Shown: positions 53,806-63,690, counted from the first letter of the stretch. The stretch: DNA of 64,000 nt from JAGXTF01 sp038317095 (GCA_038317095.1 JBBQBB010000001.1:1-64000); one strand, 5' to 3'. Numbers and translations are program-made. Notes: generated by a model from the sequence alone, not told the origin.

Positions 53806-55077
53806 ATGCAAAAACCTAAAATAAAATCCAGTTCTGCCAAAAATAAATTTACACAATTTTTTAAAAGGCTTGGTCCTGGACTTGTAACAGGGGCAAGTGA
53901 TGATGATCCATCAGGAATTGCTACTTATTCTCAAGCTGGGGCACAATTTGGAGGGAAGCTCCTGTGGACTGCAATTGTCACTTACCCATTGATGGTGAAT
54001 ACCCAAGAAATGTGCGCGCGAATAGGTTTAGTCACTGGTTCTGGCTTGGCAAAGGTGATTAAAACCTGGTACCCCAAAAGCATACTTTATTTTATCGTAT
54101 TTCTTTGTTTCACATCCATTACCCTAAATATAGGTGCAGATATAGCAGGAATGGGGGCAGTTGGCAATTTGCTGTATCCAAAAATTCCAGCCTTTGTATA
54201 TTCAGTTATTTTTACAGGGATTCTAACCTATGCCATAGTTTTTTGGAAATACAATAGAATTGTATCTGTGCTAAAATGGCTATGCATTTCACTTTTTGCA
54301 TACATTGTAATTCCATTTATCACAAAAACAAATTGGTCTAACGCTTTGGTTGAAACATTTTTGCCCAAAATTGAATTTAGCAAAGACTATTTTTTAATGC
54401 TGGTGGGAATTCTAGGAACAACCATTTCTCCGTATTTGTTTTTTTGGCAAGCTACTATGGAAGCCGAAGAATTGGACCACAAACGAATTGTGGTAGATAA
54501 AAAAGTAATTTCTGCCATGGAAACCGATGTGCGCGGTGGTATGCTATTAACCAATGTGGTTTTTTACTTTATCATTTTGGCCACAGGCACAGTTTTGTTT
54601 CAAGGAGGTATTCATAATATTACCAGCGTAGAACAGGCAGCTATGGCCTTAAGGCCCTTGGCTGGTGAATATTCGTATATACTTTTTGCAGTAGGTGTGC
54701 TTGGAACCGGGGCTTTGGCAATTCCCGTTTTGGCTGGAAGTTTAGGTTATATGATGTCCGAAACCTTTGGCTGGAAAAGCGGCTTGGATAAAACATTTAC
54801 CCAAGCAAAAGGTTTTTATATAACCATGATCATTTCCTTGGCGGTAGGCCTGGTTATTCACTTTACGGGTATTACGCCCATGAAAGCGCTTCTTTGGGCA
54901 GCAGTAATGTATGGCATTGTTGCGCCATTTCTAATAGCACTGATATTGCATATATGCAACCGCAAAGCCATTATGGGTAAATATGCAAATAGCACCGGTG
55001 CAAACATTGTTGGGTTTATTACACTGCTTTTGATGTCTACTGCAGCGATAGCATTCATATACTTATTGTTATTCTAA
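53806..55077 (+). CDS. NRAMP-family metal transporter with atypical metal-site motifs
   Basis: A 423-residue inner-membrane transporter with about 11 helices. The helix 1 motif reads SDDDPSGIATYSQAG where classical NRAMP has DPGN, and the helix 6 motif reads GTTISPYLFFWQ where the classical transporters have a Met-Pro-His group. The Met that confers selectivity for Mn and Fe is thus missing, so transport of another divalent ion, possibly magnesium as in NRAMP-related proteins, is plausible. It begins 5 bases after pyk and is probably co-transcribed with it. Confidence 0.88.
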   Translation: MQKPKIKSSSAKNKFTQFFKRLGPGLVTGASDDDPSGIATYSQAGAQFGGKLLWTAIVTYPLMVNTQEMCARIGLVTGSGLAKVIKTWYPKSILYFIVFLCFTSITLNIGADIAGMGAVGNLLYPKIPAFVYSVIFTGILTYAIVFWKYNRIVSVLKWLCISLFAYIVIPFITKTNWSNALVETFLPKIEFSKDYFLMLVGILGTTISPYLFFWQATMEAEELDHKRIVVDKKVISAMETDVRGGMLLTNVVFYFIILATGTVLFQGGIHNITSVEQAAMALRPLAGEYSYILFAVGVLGTGALAIPVLAGSLGYMMSETFGWKSGLDKTFTQAKGFYITMIISLAVGLVIHFTGITPMKALLWAAVMYGIVAPFLIALILHICNRKAIMGKYANSTGANIVGFITLLLMSTAAIAFIYLLLF

Positions 55078-55125
55078 GTGCATTATTCTTTGCAGATTAT
55101 TAGGTAACTTTGAAATTTAATTGAA

Positions 55126-55635
55126 ATGGATACTGAAATAGTAAATAAAGTAGCAAATAGCGGATTGGTGTCATTTGACCTTGAAACCCTTTACCACAAT
55201 GGAGAAAGGGTACTATTAGACATCAAAGATACTTTATTTATGGAAATGGTATTGAAAGAAAAGGATTTTCGCGATTGGATAAAAAACAACAATTGGCAGG
55301 CATTTAATGGAAAAAATGTCTCAATAGTTTGTACCGCCGACGCTATAATACCAACGTGGGCCTATATGCTCATAGCAAGCAAACTTTCGGGGATTGCAAA
55401 CCATTTTGTTTTTGGCGATTTGCTTGCCTTAGAAAATAGTTTATACCAGAAAGCCATTGCCAATATCAATCCATCAGATTATAAAGAACAAAGAGTGGTT
55501 ATTAAAGGTTGCGGTGATAAAAATGTTCCCGAAAGCGCTTACGTTGAAATTAGTCGTGTATTATTGCCTGTAGTTAAAAGCCTAATGTTTGGCGAACCTT
55601 GCAGTACGGTTCCTGTTTATAAAAAGATCAATTAG
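55126..55635 (+). CDS. DUF2480 protein
   Basis: A 169-residue cytoplasmic protein matching DUF2480: SFDLETLYHNGERVLLDIKD near the start, MVLKEKDFRDWIKNNNW, VCTADAIIPTWAYMLIA and VIKGCGDKNVPESAYVEI. Members occur almost only in Bacteroidota and have no assigned activity; the family is often near Fe-S cluster genes, but none is here. It lies 48 bases after the NRAMP gene. Confidence 0.88.
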   Translation: MDTEIVNKVANSGLVSFDLETLYHNGERVLLDIKDTLFMEMVLKEKDFRDWIKNNNWQAFNGKNVSIVCTADAIIPTWAYMLIASKLSGIANHFVFGDLLALENSLYQKAIANINPSDYKEQRVVIKGCGDKNVPESAYVEISRVLLPVVKSLMFGEPCSTVPVYKKIN

Positions 55636-55769
55636 ACCATTTTTTTTACATTTATCCACCAATAAGTTACTTTAGTAGCACAATCAAAATTCTCCTCAAA
55701 TTACATTTTTGGATACCCCAGCACATTCACTTATCCAATTCCGATAAGAGAGTATAAAATGATCCTATT

Positions 55770-56177
55770 TTGGAAATTGTAATTCCTCTACTACAAAACC
55801 AATTTTTTAAGTCAAAAAATAAAAATGAAGCAATTGGGGATTCTGGGAATATCCAAAAAGCAAGGTTCTCAGAGATAAAAGTACACGGCAATCCGTCATT
55901 TATTGCTACCCTAAAACAATATTTCATTAACCAATACCTGATTTTCATAAAGTCAAAACAGGAATTCACGAAAAAACATTTGAAACTTTTTGACAATCCA
56001 GTTATATTTGCGACCGAGATCAATACGAAACCAATTTGCAATATTTTTGATTTAAAATCTGGTCAGGATTATTGCATAAAAATATTAGTAACATTGTTTT
56101 TATTTCACGTTCCAATCTTCATTAAAGTTGGGTGTGTTCAAACGCAATTTAATTATGGCACAGATGGCATGTCTTGA
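55770..56177 (+). other. Doubtful open frame in a 585-base gene-poor stretch
   Basis: Between 55636 and 56220 no clear gene exists. The plus-strand frame from a TTG at 55770 runs for 135 codons and its first 110 look protein-like (GNIQKARFSEIKVHGNPSF, KSKQEFTKKHLKLFDNPV, DLKSGQDYCIKI), but the end is poor and there is no ATG or ribosome-binding site. It could be the fossil of a gene or chance; an overlapping minus-strand frame (55727-56041) looks worse. Confidence 0.25.
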
Positions 56178-56220
56178 CTTAAACATAAATTATAATGAAA
56201 ATAATTATATAATTAAAGGA

Positions 56221-56334
56221 ATGAAAAAAAAACAGAATACCGCACAGTTCAGGATTCACTTAACTGAAACAAATAGCATAAAGATTTTGAAGCAAATATT
56301 TACAACTGCATTATTTAATACCCAAAATAAATGA
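56221..56334 (+). CDS. Possible 37-residue leader protein of the LytTR gene
   Basis: An ATG at 56221 preceded by AAAGGA opens a 37-codon frame (MKKKQNTAQFRIHLTET at the start, rich in basic and polar residues). Its TGA shares four bases with the ATG of the LytTR gene, the usual sign of translational coupling. No domain is visible. It could be a small regulator-associated protein or just a coupling leader peptide. Confidence 0.4.
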   Translation: MKKKQNTAQFRIHLTETNSIKILKQIFTTALFNTQNK

Positions 56335-57098
56335 GCAAAACAGATTCCAAGTTAACGGTTTTTATCATAGACAACGAAGCGTCCTTATCTGTTGACCTAA
56401 AAAGCATCATCGAAAAAAGCCCAGATAGGGTTGAAAGTTTAAAAGTATTTCACGATCCTCTAACTGCAATAACAGCGCTTAGGCAAGGAATGCCGGACAT
56501 TATATTTTTAAATATTGAATCACCCGATTACCATGCGATTGATATTTTGAGGTTGTTGCCACCTGGTACAGAAAATAGGGTTGTTTTTATTACCAACGAT
56601 GAGGGTATTGGAAACGATGCAGTAAGATTGGGTGCTAGGGAATTTTTTGTTCGGCCCGTGAAGGAATCAGATGTGAAAATTATTTTCGACCAGATAGAGC
56701 TTAGTAAAAAAGTAGTAAAAAATCAAAATCGGGTATATTTAAGCAACAAATTGCTGATTAACAAACTGGATAGAACTATCATAATTAATATTGATGACAT
56801 CTTATATTTAGAGGCACATGGACCTTATACTAGTTTTTTTATAATAGACAAAACAGTTGTTAAAAGTAGCAAATCCCTCGGATATTATATTAATCTACTG
56901 ATAGACAAAACAAATTTTATAAAAATAAACAGAAGCTATGTAGTCAATTTCGAACATATTAAAGAGTTGGCAAGAGACAGCAATGGGGAAGGGCTTTTGA
57001 TTCTATCCAATCAGCAACAAATTGAATTCTCTAACAATTCCAAGAAAAAATTATTGCACGGAATTCAAGAAATCATGACGGATTCCATTCGGAGTTAA
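56331..57098 (+). CDS. LytTR-type response regulator with degenerate receiver
   Basis: A 255-residue regulator: a receiver domain (about 8-122) and a LytTR DNA-binding domain (about 150-250, with DDILYLEAHGPYTSFFI, INRSYVVNFEHIKEL). The receiver lacks key residues: the phosphorylated Asp is Asn61 (IIFLNIESPD), the switch Lys is Arg108 (FVRPVKE), and the acidic pocket has only Asp14 followed by Asn15. Phosphorylation-dependent control is therefore unlikely; constitutive activity or ligand or protein control is more plausible. No sensor kinase gene is adjacent. A LytTR-type direct repeat 1.15 kb downstream, before the PKD-protein gene, is a likely target. Confidence 0.9.
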   Translation: MSKTDSKLTVFIIDNEASLSVDLKSIIEKSPDRVESLKVFHDPLTAITALRQGMPDIIFLNIESPDYHAIDILRLLPPGTENRVVFITNDEGIGNDAVRLGAREFFVRPVKESDVKIIFDQIELSKKVVKNQNRVYLSNKLLINKLDRTIIINIDDILYLEAHGPYTSFFIIDKTVVKSSKSLGYYINLLIDKTNFIKINRSYVVNFEHIKELARDSNGEGLLILSNQQQIEFSNNSKKKLLHGIQEIMTDSIRS

Positions 57099-57113
57099 TT
57101 TTAATTTCAAATT

Positions 57114-57770
57114 TCAAAAAGGCTGCATACCGCCAAAACTGTCGGACAAGTCAAATTCCCACATTTCGGCATGAATCACTTCCAATTTTAAACTTCTGGG
57201 TTTGTAAAAATTCAAGGAATCTCCTTTCCCCAAATCATCTTCAATAATTTCTAGCAATTGAAAAATGCTTCTGCCAGTAAACGCCATTTCATAATGCAAC
57301 TGGTTTTTATAAATAACCGTATAAACACCCGGATTGTTAAGCGCAACCTTTGGTTTTTCAGCCAATTTGCTTAAATTTATACTACTATTCACTGCATCTA
57401 AGCAGGTCTCAGCCAAGTAAATTTGGTATCGGTTCTTAAAATTCTGAATTTTTACCTCAATTTTATCGTTAAAATCATGAAGGCAATTGTGCTCGTAGGT
57501 TAAATCTCTCCATTTTTCACAAATCACCTTGCCAAGATCATAATTTGTAATATCCAGAAATGGAGAATCTATCAATAAAAGCTCTTTATCTTCTTCTAGA
57601 TAGATATCCAAATGATTGTCACTGGTATTGAAAGCAACCAATGCCGCAGGCATATCTATCTCTGATAGATATTTTTCAAATTCTAAGAATACAGGTTCTT
57701 CTTCCTTTTTAAGTCCAGACCTAAAAAGTGTTTGAAACTGATAATTTTCAGTATTAGCACTAGTAAACAT
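57114..57770 (-). CDS. Unrecognised 218-residue protein
   Basis: I do not recognise a family. No signal peptide or membrane segment. The sequence looks like a mixed alpha/beta cytoplasmic protein (VFLEFEKYLSEIDMPAALVA, DIYLEEDKELLLIDSPFLD, VYTVIYKNQLHYEMAFTG), ending with MWEFDLSDSFGGMQPF. It is convergent with the LytTR gene, 15 bases between stops, and has a TAAATTTG element upstream. Confidence 0.75.
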   Translation of the reverse strand: MFTSANTENYQFQTLFRSGLKKEEEPVFLEFEKYLSEIDMPAALVAFNTSDNHLDIYLEEDKELLLIDSPFLDITNYDLGKVICEKWRDLTYEHNCLHDFNDKIEVKIQNFKNRYQIYLAETCLDAVNSSINLSKLAEKPKVALNNPGVYTVIYKNQLHYEMAFTGRSIFQLLEIIEDDLGKGDSLNFYKPRSLKLEVIHAEMWEFDLSDSFGGMQPF

Positions 57771-57817
57771 GTAAGTTACAATACCCTCCCAAGTAATTTG
57801 TTTAACTTTATAAAATA

Positions 57818-57825
57818 CAAATTTA
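57818..57825 (-). promoter_or_regulatory. -7 element of the 218-residue protein gene
   Basis: On the minus strand TAAATTTG matches TAnnTTTG, 47 bases upstream of the start codon; the nearest TTG is only 13 bases away, so the -33 element is unclear. Confidence 0.4.
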
Positions 57826-58249
57826 CTCTATTTTTTGGCAATTCCTAATATTCTGGATAATTTTTTTTAAACAAGATGTATGTTTTTTTAAATGAATTGT
57901 CCATTTTGCTGATTAATAGTCAAAAATACCCACGAATCAAATGCTGAAATTTGTCCCAAAGTACTGAAAAAACGCCAATTTTAGGAAAAAGTTGGGTTCG
58001 GAATTCCAAAACAACCTAAATTCTAGTCGTCACTTTTTCCAAACACCCTTTTGCGTGAATGAACAATTTTTTTAATTCTTAGACCATTCAATCTAAATCC
58101 TACATTTCGCTGGGTCAACAATATCGGTTAAAATATTATTTATCCTTATATATTCATGGTTTACAAAAAATAACAAGCTCTTTTTTAGCCATAATTACCT
58201 GTATTCAATATCTCGTCAAAAAGCGTTTTTGATTTACTTAAGTGATTTC

Positions 58250-58279
58250 TCGGTTAACGAAATAGGCTTTTCAGTTAAC
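58250..58279 (+). promoter_or_regulatory. LytTR-type direct repeat upstream of the PKD-protein gene
   Basis: TCGGTTAAC (58250-58258) and TCAGTTAAC (58271-58279) are two 9-base direct repeats with a 12-base spacer, the same geometry as AgrA-class LytTR sites (ACAGTTAAG, 12 bases, repeated). A third related half-site, TCGGTTAAA, lies at 58124-58132. The repeats end 57 bases before the PKD-protein start codon. The rest of the 566-base gap (57771-58336) is AT-rich with no gene seen. Confidence 0.65.
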
Positions 58280-58336
58280 TAAACTTGCATATTACAAATT
58301 TTGTACTTAATATTGCACCCACTAATAACAAACAGC

Positions 58337-61300
58337 ATGGCAACAAATCGAATTACCCTATTGGCCTTCAGCGCATTTCTGACGCTTACCATTCCCTACA
58401 ACTCATTATTAGCCAATCCAATATCTGGATTTTCGGCTATGCCTACATCGGGTTGTAGCCCGTTAAAAGTAGACTTCAAGAACCTGAGCACAGGTGCGGT
58501 GCAATACCGGTGGATAATGGGAAACAGCAATATCAGTACACAATTTGCACCTTCGGCAGTATACAATACCCCTGGGAAATACACTGTAACCCTTATTTCT
58601 ACTGACAAAACTGGATTATCTGACACACTGGTTTTGAAGGATTTTATTACCGTATTTAAAGTGCCTGTTGCTTTATTTTCAGTTAACAAAAAGTCTACTT
58701 GCATTAACGAAGTGGTAAATTTTAAAGACAATAGTTTGATAGGAGATGGGCCAATTAAACAATTCAAATGGGATTTTGGCAATGGAGAGCTTGGCAATGG
58801 CCGCGGTATTACCTACGCTTACTCAACTTCTGGAAAATTTGATATTTCCTATGCTATTACCGATACTTTCGGTTGCAGCAGTGTATATAAAGTATCAAAG
58901 TATATGAATATCAACCCAGTGCCTACTTTAGATTTTAATAGTGATGTGACATCTAGGTGCACAAATCCGGCAGACATACAGTTTGACGGAATTGCGGCAG
59001 GCAAAAGCCCATTTATGTATGCTTGGGATTTTGGAGACAGCACATCATCTCAAAACCCACAACCCAAACATACCTATACAAAAAACGGAAATTTTACAAT
59101 TTCTCTAAAGATAACTGACGCCAACGGCTGCTCAAACGCAATTTCCAAAAGCGATCTAATTCGAATTGGCAAGCCAGTTGTTGACTTTACTTTTGCCAAC
59201 AACAATTTGTGCCAAGGTGATTTTACCTATTTTCAAAACAATACAATACCTATAACCAACGGTGGAAAGTTTATTTGGAATTTTGGGAATGGCGACTCTC
59301 TAAATAGAAACATTCACACGAGAGAATGTTATTCTGCATCAGGGATTTACGATGTTACCTTAACTTATCAATGGGATGGGTGTATAGATTCTGTAAAAAA
59401 GGCGGTAAAAGTAAATATACTTCCAGTGCCAAAAATGGCAATATACAGCCGCGATACCAATGTTTGCCGCAATAACCGCGTATTAAATTTCCGGGCAGAC
59501 ACTTCTGTTATAACCAATGTGAAATGGTTTCTAAACCGGTATATCCCAGACTGGAAGGATTACACGCAAAATGTGAAGGTACCTGCAGATACAAATCACC
59601 TTTATTGTTTAAAACTTGTTGGTACGCTGAGAAATGGTTGTGGACAGCTAACGGATAGCATTAAAATTCAAGTGAAAGGACCGTCCGCAAGTTACAATTT
59701 GGGTAAAAATAGCGGTTGTATGCCCTACAATTCCTCTGCGGAGTATGCAGGATCTATGAAAGACTCTGTTACAAATATCTATTGGCGTTCCGCGGATCTG
59801 AAAATAAAATCAACCGCAAAAAAGATCAATTTTACAAACAACCGCTTTGGTATGAGTAAAATCGTACTTTCCGTAAAAGACATAAATGGATGTGTAGATA
59901 GTTCTGGTATTCTGGTGAAAGCTGGAATTCAAGTGATATCAAATTTCAAGGTACCCAAGAAAGTAATTTGCAACAATGAGCCATTTTGGGCATTGAACAA
60001 TTCAAGCCACAAATCGCCAGACACCGTGAAATTTTCTTGGAGTTGGTTTGGCAAAGACACCATTCCCCTATCAAATAAAGATTCGGTAAAATTAAAATTC
60101 AGGGCAGAACCTGGAAACGTTAAAATTACTTTTACTGCTTCGAGCTTCGGCTGTAACAGCCAATCATCGCAAATAATTAAAGTACTTGGACCTAAGTTGA
60201 TGGGAAACATTCACACCTTCTGCGATAACAACACAATGGTTGGCAACAATACCAGCAGTTGGTATAGCAAAACTTTCTGGCAAATAACAGACACCAATAA
60301 CACAAAAACCATAGACTATGCTACCCAATTAAATTCAAATTTGTTCAAAATTAAAAGCCTTTGGTTGTATGCATACAATGATACGAACAACTGCAAGGAC
60401 AGTATGGAATTTCCATTAAAAACAGATCCAGCTATTGCCTATTTTAAATATACGATAGACTGTAAAACAAAAATACTAAATACCCAAAACCAATATAAAG
60501 GCGTAAACGATACAGACTTTACTTGGACCATTGCTTATACCGCCACTGGGAATAAGCAAACATTCAAAAAAAAGGATCTTAAGGGATTTCAACTGAATCC
60601 AGGAAATGTAGTTGTTCAATTGAGTGTAAATAACAGTTTGTACAATTGCACAAAATCGTATTATGAAATTTTAAGAGTACCCGATCCCATTGTTACACCC
60701 AAAACTGTTTTGCTAAACGACCAATGTAAGCCGGCCAATATGCTTTTTATAGATAGCCAGTACAATGCATGGAAATCTGCAAATTGGGTTGTGGAAGGAG
60801 GTAAAACCATCCCAGACAGTTGCGCCCAAATCAAATATACCTATGCGGGCAATCTCACTGCGTTTTGGATTTATAGCATACGAACGGACTATTTAAATTG
60901 CATTTATAACGACTCCTTTCAAATGAAACTAGGCGACCCAGCCCCTACGATAGAATTTGTAAACCAAAATAACCAGAATTGCTTAAAACCCATTTGCACT
61001 TTCGTAGCGGGCAATATGAATTACAAAAATGAAATACCGTATAAATATTATTGGGATTTTGGATACAAAACAAGCGCAAATTCCACAGACACCGTGGTGA
61101 TGAATAAATCTGATTCTTTAAAAATCAAATTAACCATTACCGACAATTCCGGTTGTACTGCCTCGTCGAGCAAAACAATATTTGTTCGGATAGGAAAACC
61201 CAAAGCGGTTATCAAAGTATTATCTGACACCTTAGTCTCTTGCCCTCCGCTTCGTTTGGATGTTTCCGATAGTTCAAAAAATGGTGCGCGCCCAATTTTT

Positions 61301-63619
61301 ATGAGAAACTGGAATTTTGGGGATGGAAGCTTTTCACCCAAAATAACGCCCTCAAAAATGTATGTAACCCCAGGTAAATATGGTGTTTCATTAATTGTAA
61401 TCACCGAAGACAACTGCTCTGACACAGCATTTATCCCCGATCTTGCTATAGTAAATGGACCACTTGGTGTTTTAAATATTGACAAGAATCGGGGTTGTAC
61501 CCCTCTAAATGTGCAACTGACCCATAGAACGAGTTCTGATGTCATTAAAAATATTTTTGATTTGGGAGATGGTATTGTTCTAGAAAATGTAGACAAGCCA
61601 CATGCATATCTGCGCGCTGGAAAATATATACCTAGGCTTATTATGATAGATAGCAATGGCTGCAAATATTCACCGCCAGCCAAAGACACCATTGTAGTAT
61701 TTGCAACACCTAAAGCCATACTCAGAGATTCAAATGTATGTTTAAACAAATCCTATTCGCTTGCAGAGCAATCTGTTTCAGAAGATTCAATAACCAACAT
61801 TTACTGGAATTTTAACAAGAAAACCATATTGAATCAAAAATCCATTCAGCTCACATTTTCCAAAAACAAAATCAATCCGGTTAATTTAAAAATCACGACA
61901 ATCAATGGCTGTTCAGATAGTACCCGTGCCATTTATAGGGCTTATCTGCCAAAACCTCTTTTATCCAATTTTCAAAAGGAAATGTGCCTAGGAAACAAAT
62001 TGACGATTAAAGATTTAACACAATCTGATACCTCATTAAAGTCCGAAATATTTGTTTTAGGCGGGAAAACAATCCCTTACAAAAACCCTTATGTAATATA
62101 CGCTGAAAAAAGGGGCATTATTCCCATGGAATTTACGGTGACAGATGTATTGGGTTGTGAGGCTAAAATTGCAGATCCAGCGTTTATGAAAGTTGGGGAT
62201 ACTCTTGCTCCGCCTGCACAAATGATATTTAAAACAACCGTTGTAGACAATATGAGCACAGAAACTTTGTTTGAGGCAAGCAAAGAGCCAGATTACAAAG
62301 AACATTCCTTATATGTATACAACTTGGGCCAATGGCAGAAGGTTTATACCTGCTCCAAACAAGACGATACCTCTGTTTTAATCCGGGGATTAAATACGTT
62401 GTCAAAATCTTGGTGTCATCAGATTCGCCAAAAGAACTTTTGTGGTATTTCAACGGATTCAACCAAAGTGATAGCGCATTGCACCATTGAAACCAAAGCC
62501 AAAGGGGATACCAATGTTTCTATCGTAAACTGGACTCCTTATATAGGTTGGAAAAATGTTTCTACTTATCGAATTTGGAGAAAGAAAAAAGATGAAAATA
62601 GTTACCTATTCGTTGATAGTGTTCCTGGTTCAATGCAATGTTACCATGATACTTCAGTTTATTGCCACATCATATACGATTATCATATTGAAGGTATTGA
62701 AGGTGGAGGAAACAAAATGGTCAGCTTTAGTGACACGGCACAAGCCAAACCTTTACATTTTGTGCCGGTACCAACTCCTGAATTGTGGAGAACCACGGTA
62801 GAGGATAATGAATTTACCAAAACCGAATTTTTTATGCCCCAAAGACCAAAATATCCGGTGCAGTATTATTCGCTTTACCGCTTGGATGATAACATGTGGA
62901 ATTTGTATCAAAACAACATCGATTCATCAAAAAGCAATTTTGACGACCACAAAACTTTTGTGGGTGAAAGCAACTACAATTATCGCGTTACAGCCACAGA
63001 TATTTGCAATACCAAAAGTGATTTTAGCAATACAGGGAGGAGCATTTTGCTTTCAGTGTCCAACTATAAAAACAACAATGAAGCCTTGTTAAAATGGACG
63101 CCTTATATTTATTGGAATGAAAAAGTGAAAGACTATCATGTAGAAAGGAGCATTTCTGGCGGTTCGTTTACCGAAATTGGAACAACAGATGCGAATACTT
63201 TCGAATTTGTAGATAGGGACATTCCAAAAACATGTGTCTCTAATGTGGTTTATCGCATCGTGGCTATTCGAAACCAACCAGCAAAACTGCCAGTGAATCT
63301 TGAAAAAATAGAGTCCATATCAAATCATTCTTCTTTTGTTCCAGAAATTCGCTTTTTTATTCCCAATGCTTTCACACCTGATGCAAACAATTTAAATGAA
63401 ACTTTTCATCCAGATGGCGCGTATTTTTCAGGGTACGAAATGAAAATTTACAACCGGTGGGGCCAAAAAGTATATGAAGGCACTTTGTGTTTGAATGCTT
63501 GGGATGGAAACTACCAGAACGAAAAAGCACCTGAAGGCGTTTATGCATATTTAATTGTGGCTCGCGATTTTAACAACAAAACTTTCGAATTTAATGGCAC
63601 CGTTACTTTGCTTCGGTAA
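58337..63619 (+). CDS. Giant PKD-repeat surface protein with gliding-motility (T9SS type B) C-terminal domain
   Basis: A 1760-residue secreted protein. The ATG at 58337 gives a signal peptide (TLLAFSAFLTLTIPYNSLLA); a TTG frame start at 58301 is not needed. The first 1300 or so residues are PKD-like Ig domains, many with the WDFG(D/N)G turn (FKWDFGNGELGNG, YAWDFGDSTSSQN, FIWNFGNGDSLN, RNWNFGDGSFSP) and recurrent GC pairs that could form disulfides. Between about 1300 and 1660 are fibronectin-like repeats (VNWTPYIGWKNVSTYRIWR, LKWTPYIYWNEKVKDYHVE). The last 90 residues are a type B sorting domain (FIPNAFTPDANNLNETF, MKIYNRWGQKVYEG, WDGNYQNEKAPEGVYAY). Such proteins are adhesins or motility-associated surface proteins. 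A LytTR-type repeat lies just upstream. Confidence 0.93.
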   Translation: MATNRITLLAFSAFLTLTIPYNSLLANPISGFSAMPTSGCSPLKVDFKNLSTGAVQYRWIMGNSNISTQFAPSAVYNTPGKYTVTLISTDKTGLSDTLVLKDFITVFKVPVALFSVNKKSTCINEVVNFKDNSLIGDGPIKQFKWDFGNGELGNGRGITYAYSTSGKFDISYAITDTFGCSSVYKVSKYMNINPVPTLDFNSDVTSRCTNPADIQFDGIAAGKSPFMYAWDFGDSTSSQNPQPKHTYTKNGNFTISLKITDANGCSNAISKSDLIRIGKPVVDFTFANNNLCQGDFTYFQNNTIPITNGGKFIWNFGNGDSLNRNIHTRECYSASGIYDVTLTYQWDGCIDSVKKAVKVNILPVPKMAIYSRDTNVCRNNRVLNFRADTSVITNVKWFLNRYIPDWKDYTQNVKVPADTNHLYCLKLVGTLRNGCGQLTDSIKIQVKGPSASYNLGKNSGCMPYNSSAEYAGSMKDSVTNIYWRSADLKIKSTAKKINFTNNRFGMSKIVLSVKDINGCVDSSGILVKAGIQVISNFKVPKKVICNNEPFWALNNSSHKSPDTVKFSWSWFGKDTIPLSNKDSVKLKFRAEPGNVKITFTASSFGCNSQSSQIIKVLGPKLMGNIHTFCDNNTMVGNNTSSWYSKTFWQITDTNNTKTIDYATQLNSNLFKIKSLWLYAYNDTNNCKDSMEFPLKTDPAIAYFKYTIDCKTKILNTQNQYKGVNDTDFTWTIAYTATGNKQTFKKKDLKGFQLNPGNVVVQLSVNNSLYNCTKSYYEILRVPDPIVTPKTVLLNDQCKPANMLFIDSQYNAWKSANWVVEGGKTIPDSCAQIKYTYAGNLTAFWIYSIRTDYLNCIYNDSFQMKLGDPAPTIEFVNQNNQNCLKPICTFVAGNMNYKNEIPYKYYWDFGYKTSANSTDTVVMNKSDSLKIKLTITDNSGCTASSSKTIFVRIGKPKAVIKVLSDTLVSCPPLRLDVSDSSKNGARPIFMRNWNFGDGSFSPKITPSKMYVTPGKYGVSLIVITEDNCSDTAFIPDLAIVNGPLGVLNIDKNRGCTPLNVQLTHRTSSDVIKNIFDLGDGIVLENVDKPHAYLRAGKYIPRLIMIDSNGCKYSPPAKDTIVVFATPKAILRDSNVCLNKSYSLAEQSVSEDSITNIYWNFNKKTILNQKSIQLTFSKNKINPVNLKITTINGCSDSTRAIYRAYLPKPLLSNFQKEMCLGNKLTIKDLTQSDTSLKSEIFVLGGKTIPYKNPYVIYAEKRGIIPMEFTVTDVLGCEAKIADPAFMKVGDTLAPPAQMIFKTTVVDNMSTETLFEASKEPDYKEHSLYVYNLGQWQKVYTCSKQDDTSVLIRGLNTLSKSWCHQIRQKNFCGISTDSTKVIAHCTIETKAKGDTNVSIVNWTPYIGWKNVSTYRIWRKKKDENSYLFVDSVPGSMQCYHDTSVYCHIIYDYHIEGIEGGGNKMVSFSDTAQAKPLHFVPVPTPELWRTTVEDNEFTKTEFFMPQRPKYPVQYYSLYRLDDNMWNLYQNNIDSSKSNFDDHKTFVGESNYNYRVTATDICNTKSDFSNTGRSILLSVSNYKNNNEALLKWTPYIYWNEKVKDYHVERSISGGSFTEIGTTDANTFEFVDRDIPKTCVSNVVYRIVAIRNQPAKLPVNLEKIESISNHSSFVPEIRFFIPNAFTPDANNLNETFHPDGAYFSGYEMKIYNRWGQKVYEGTLCLNAWDGNYQNEKAPEGVYAYLIVARDFNNKTFEFNGTVTLLR

Positions 63620-63690
63620 TTTAATCGCGCCATTATTTTTGTTTATTATTAGTCAAATTTCATTATGCCAATGATGAAATTTTCTGAGGG

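Noticed and set aside
55727..56041. Minus-strand open frame of 104 codons
   Set aside because: Composition is poor, it overlaps a better plus-strand frame, and no start signal or family resemblance is seen.
56331..57098. Two-component system
   Set aside because: No histidine kinase gene is adjacent and the receiver domain lacks the phosphorylated Asp.
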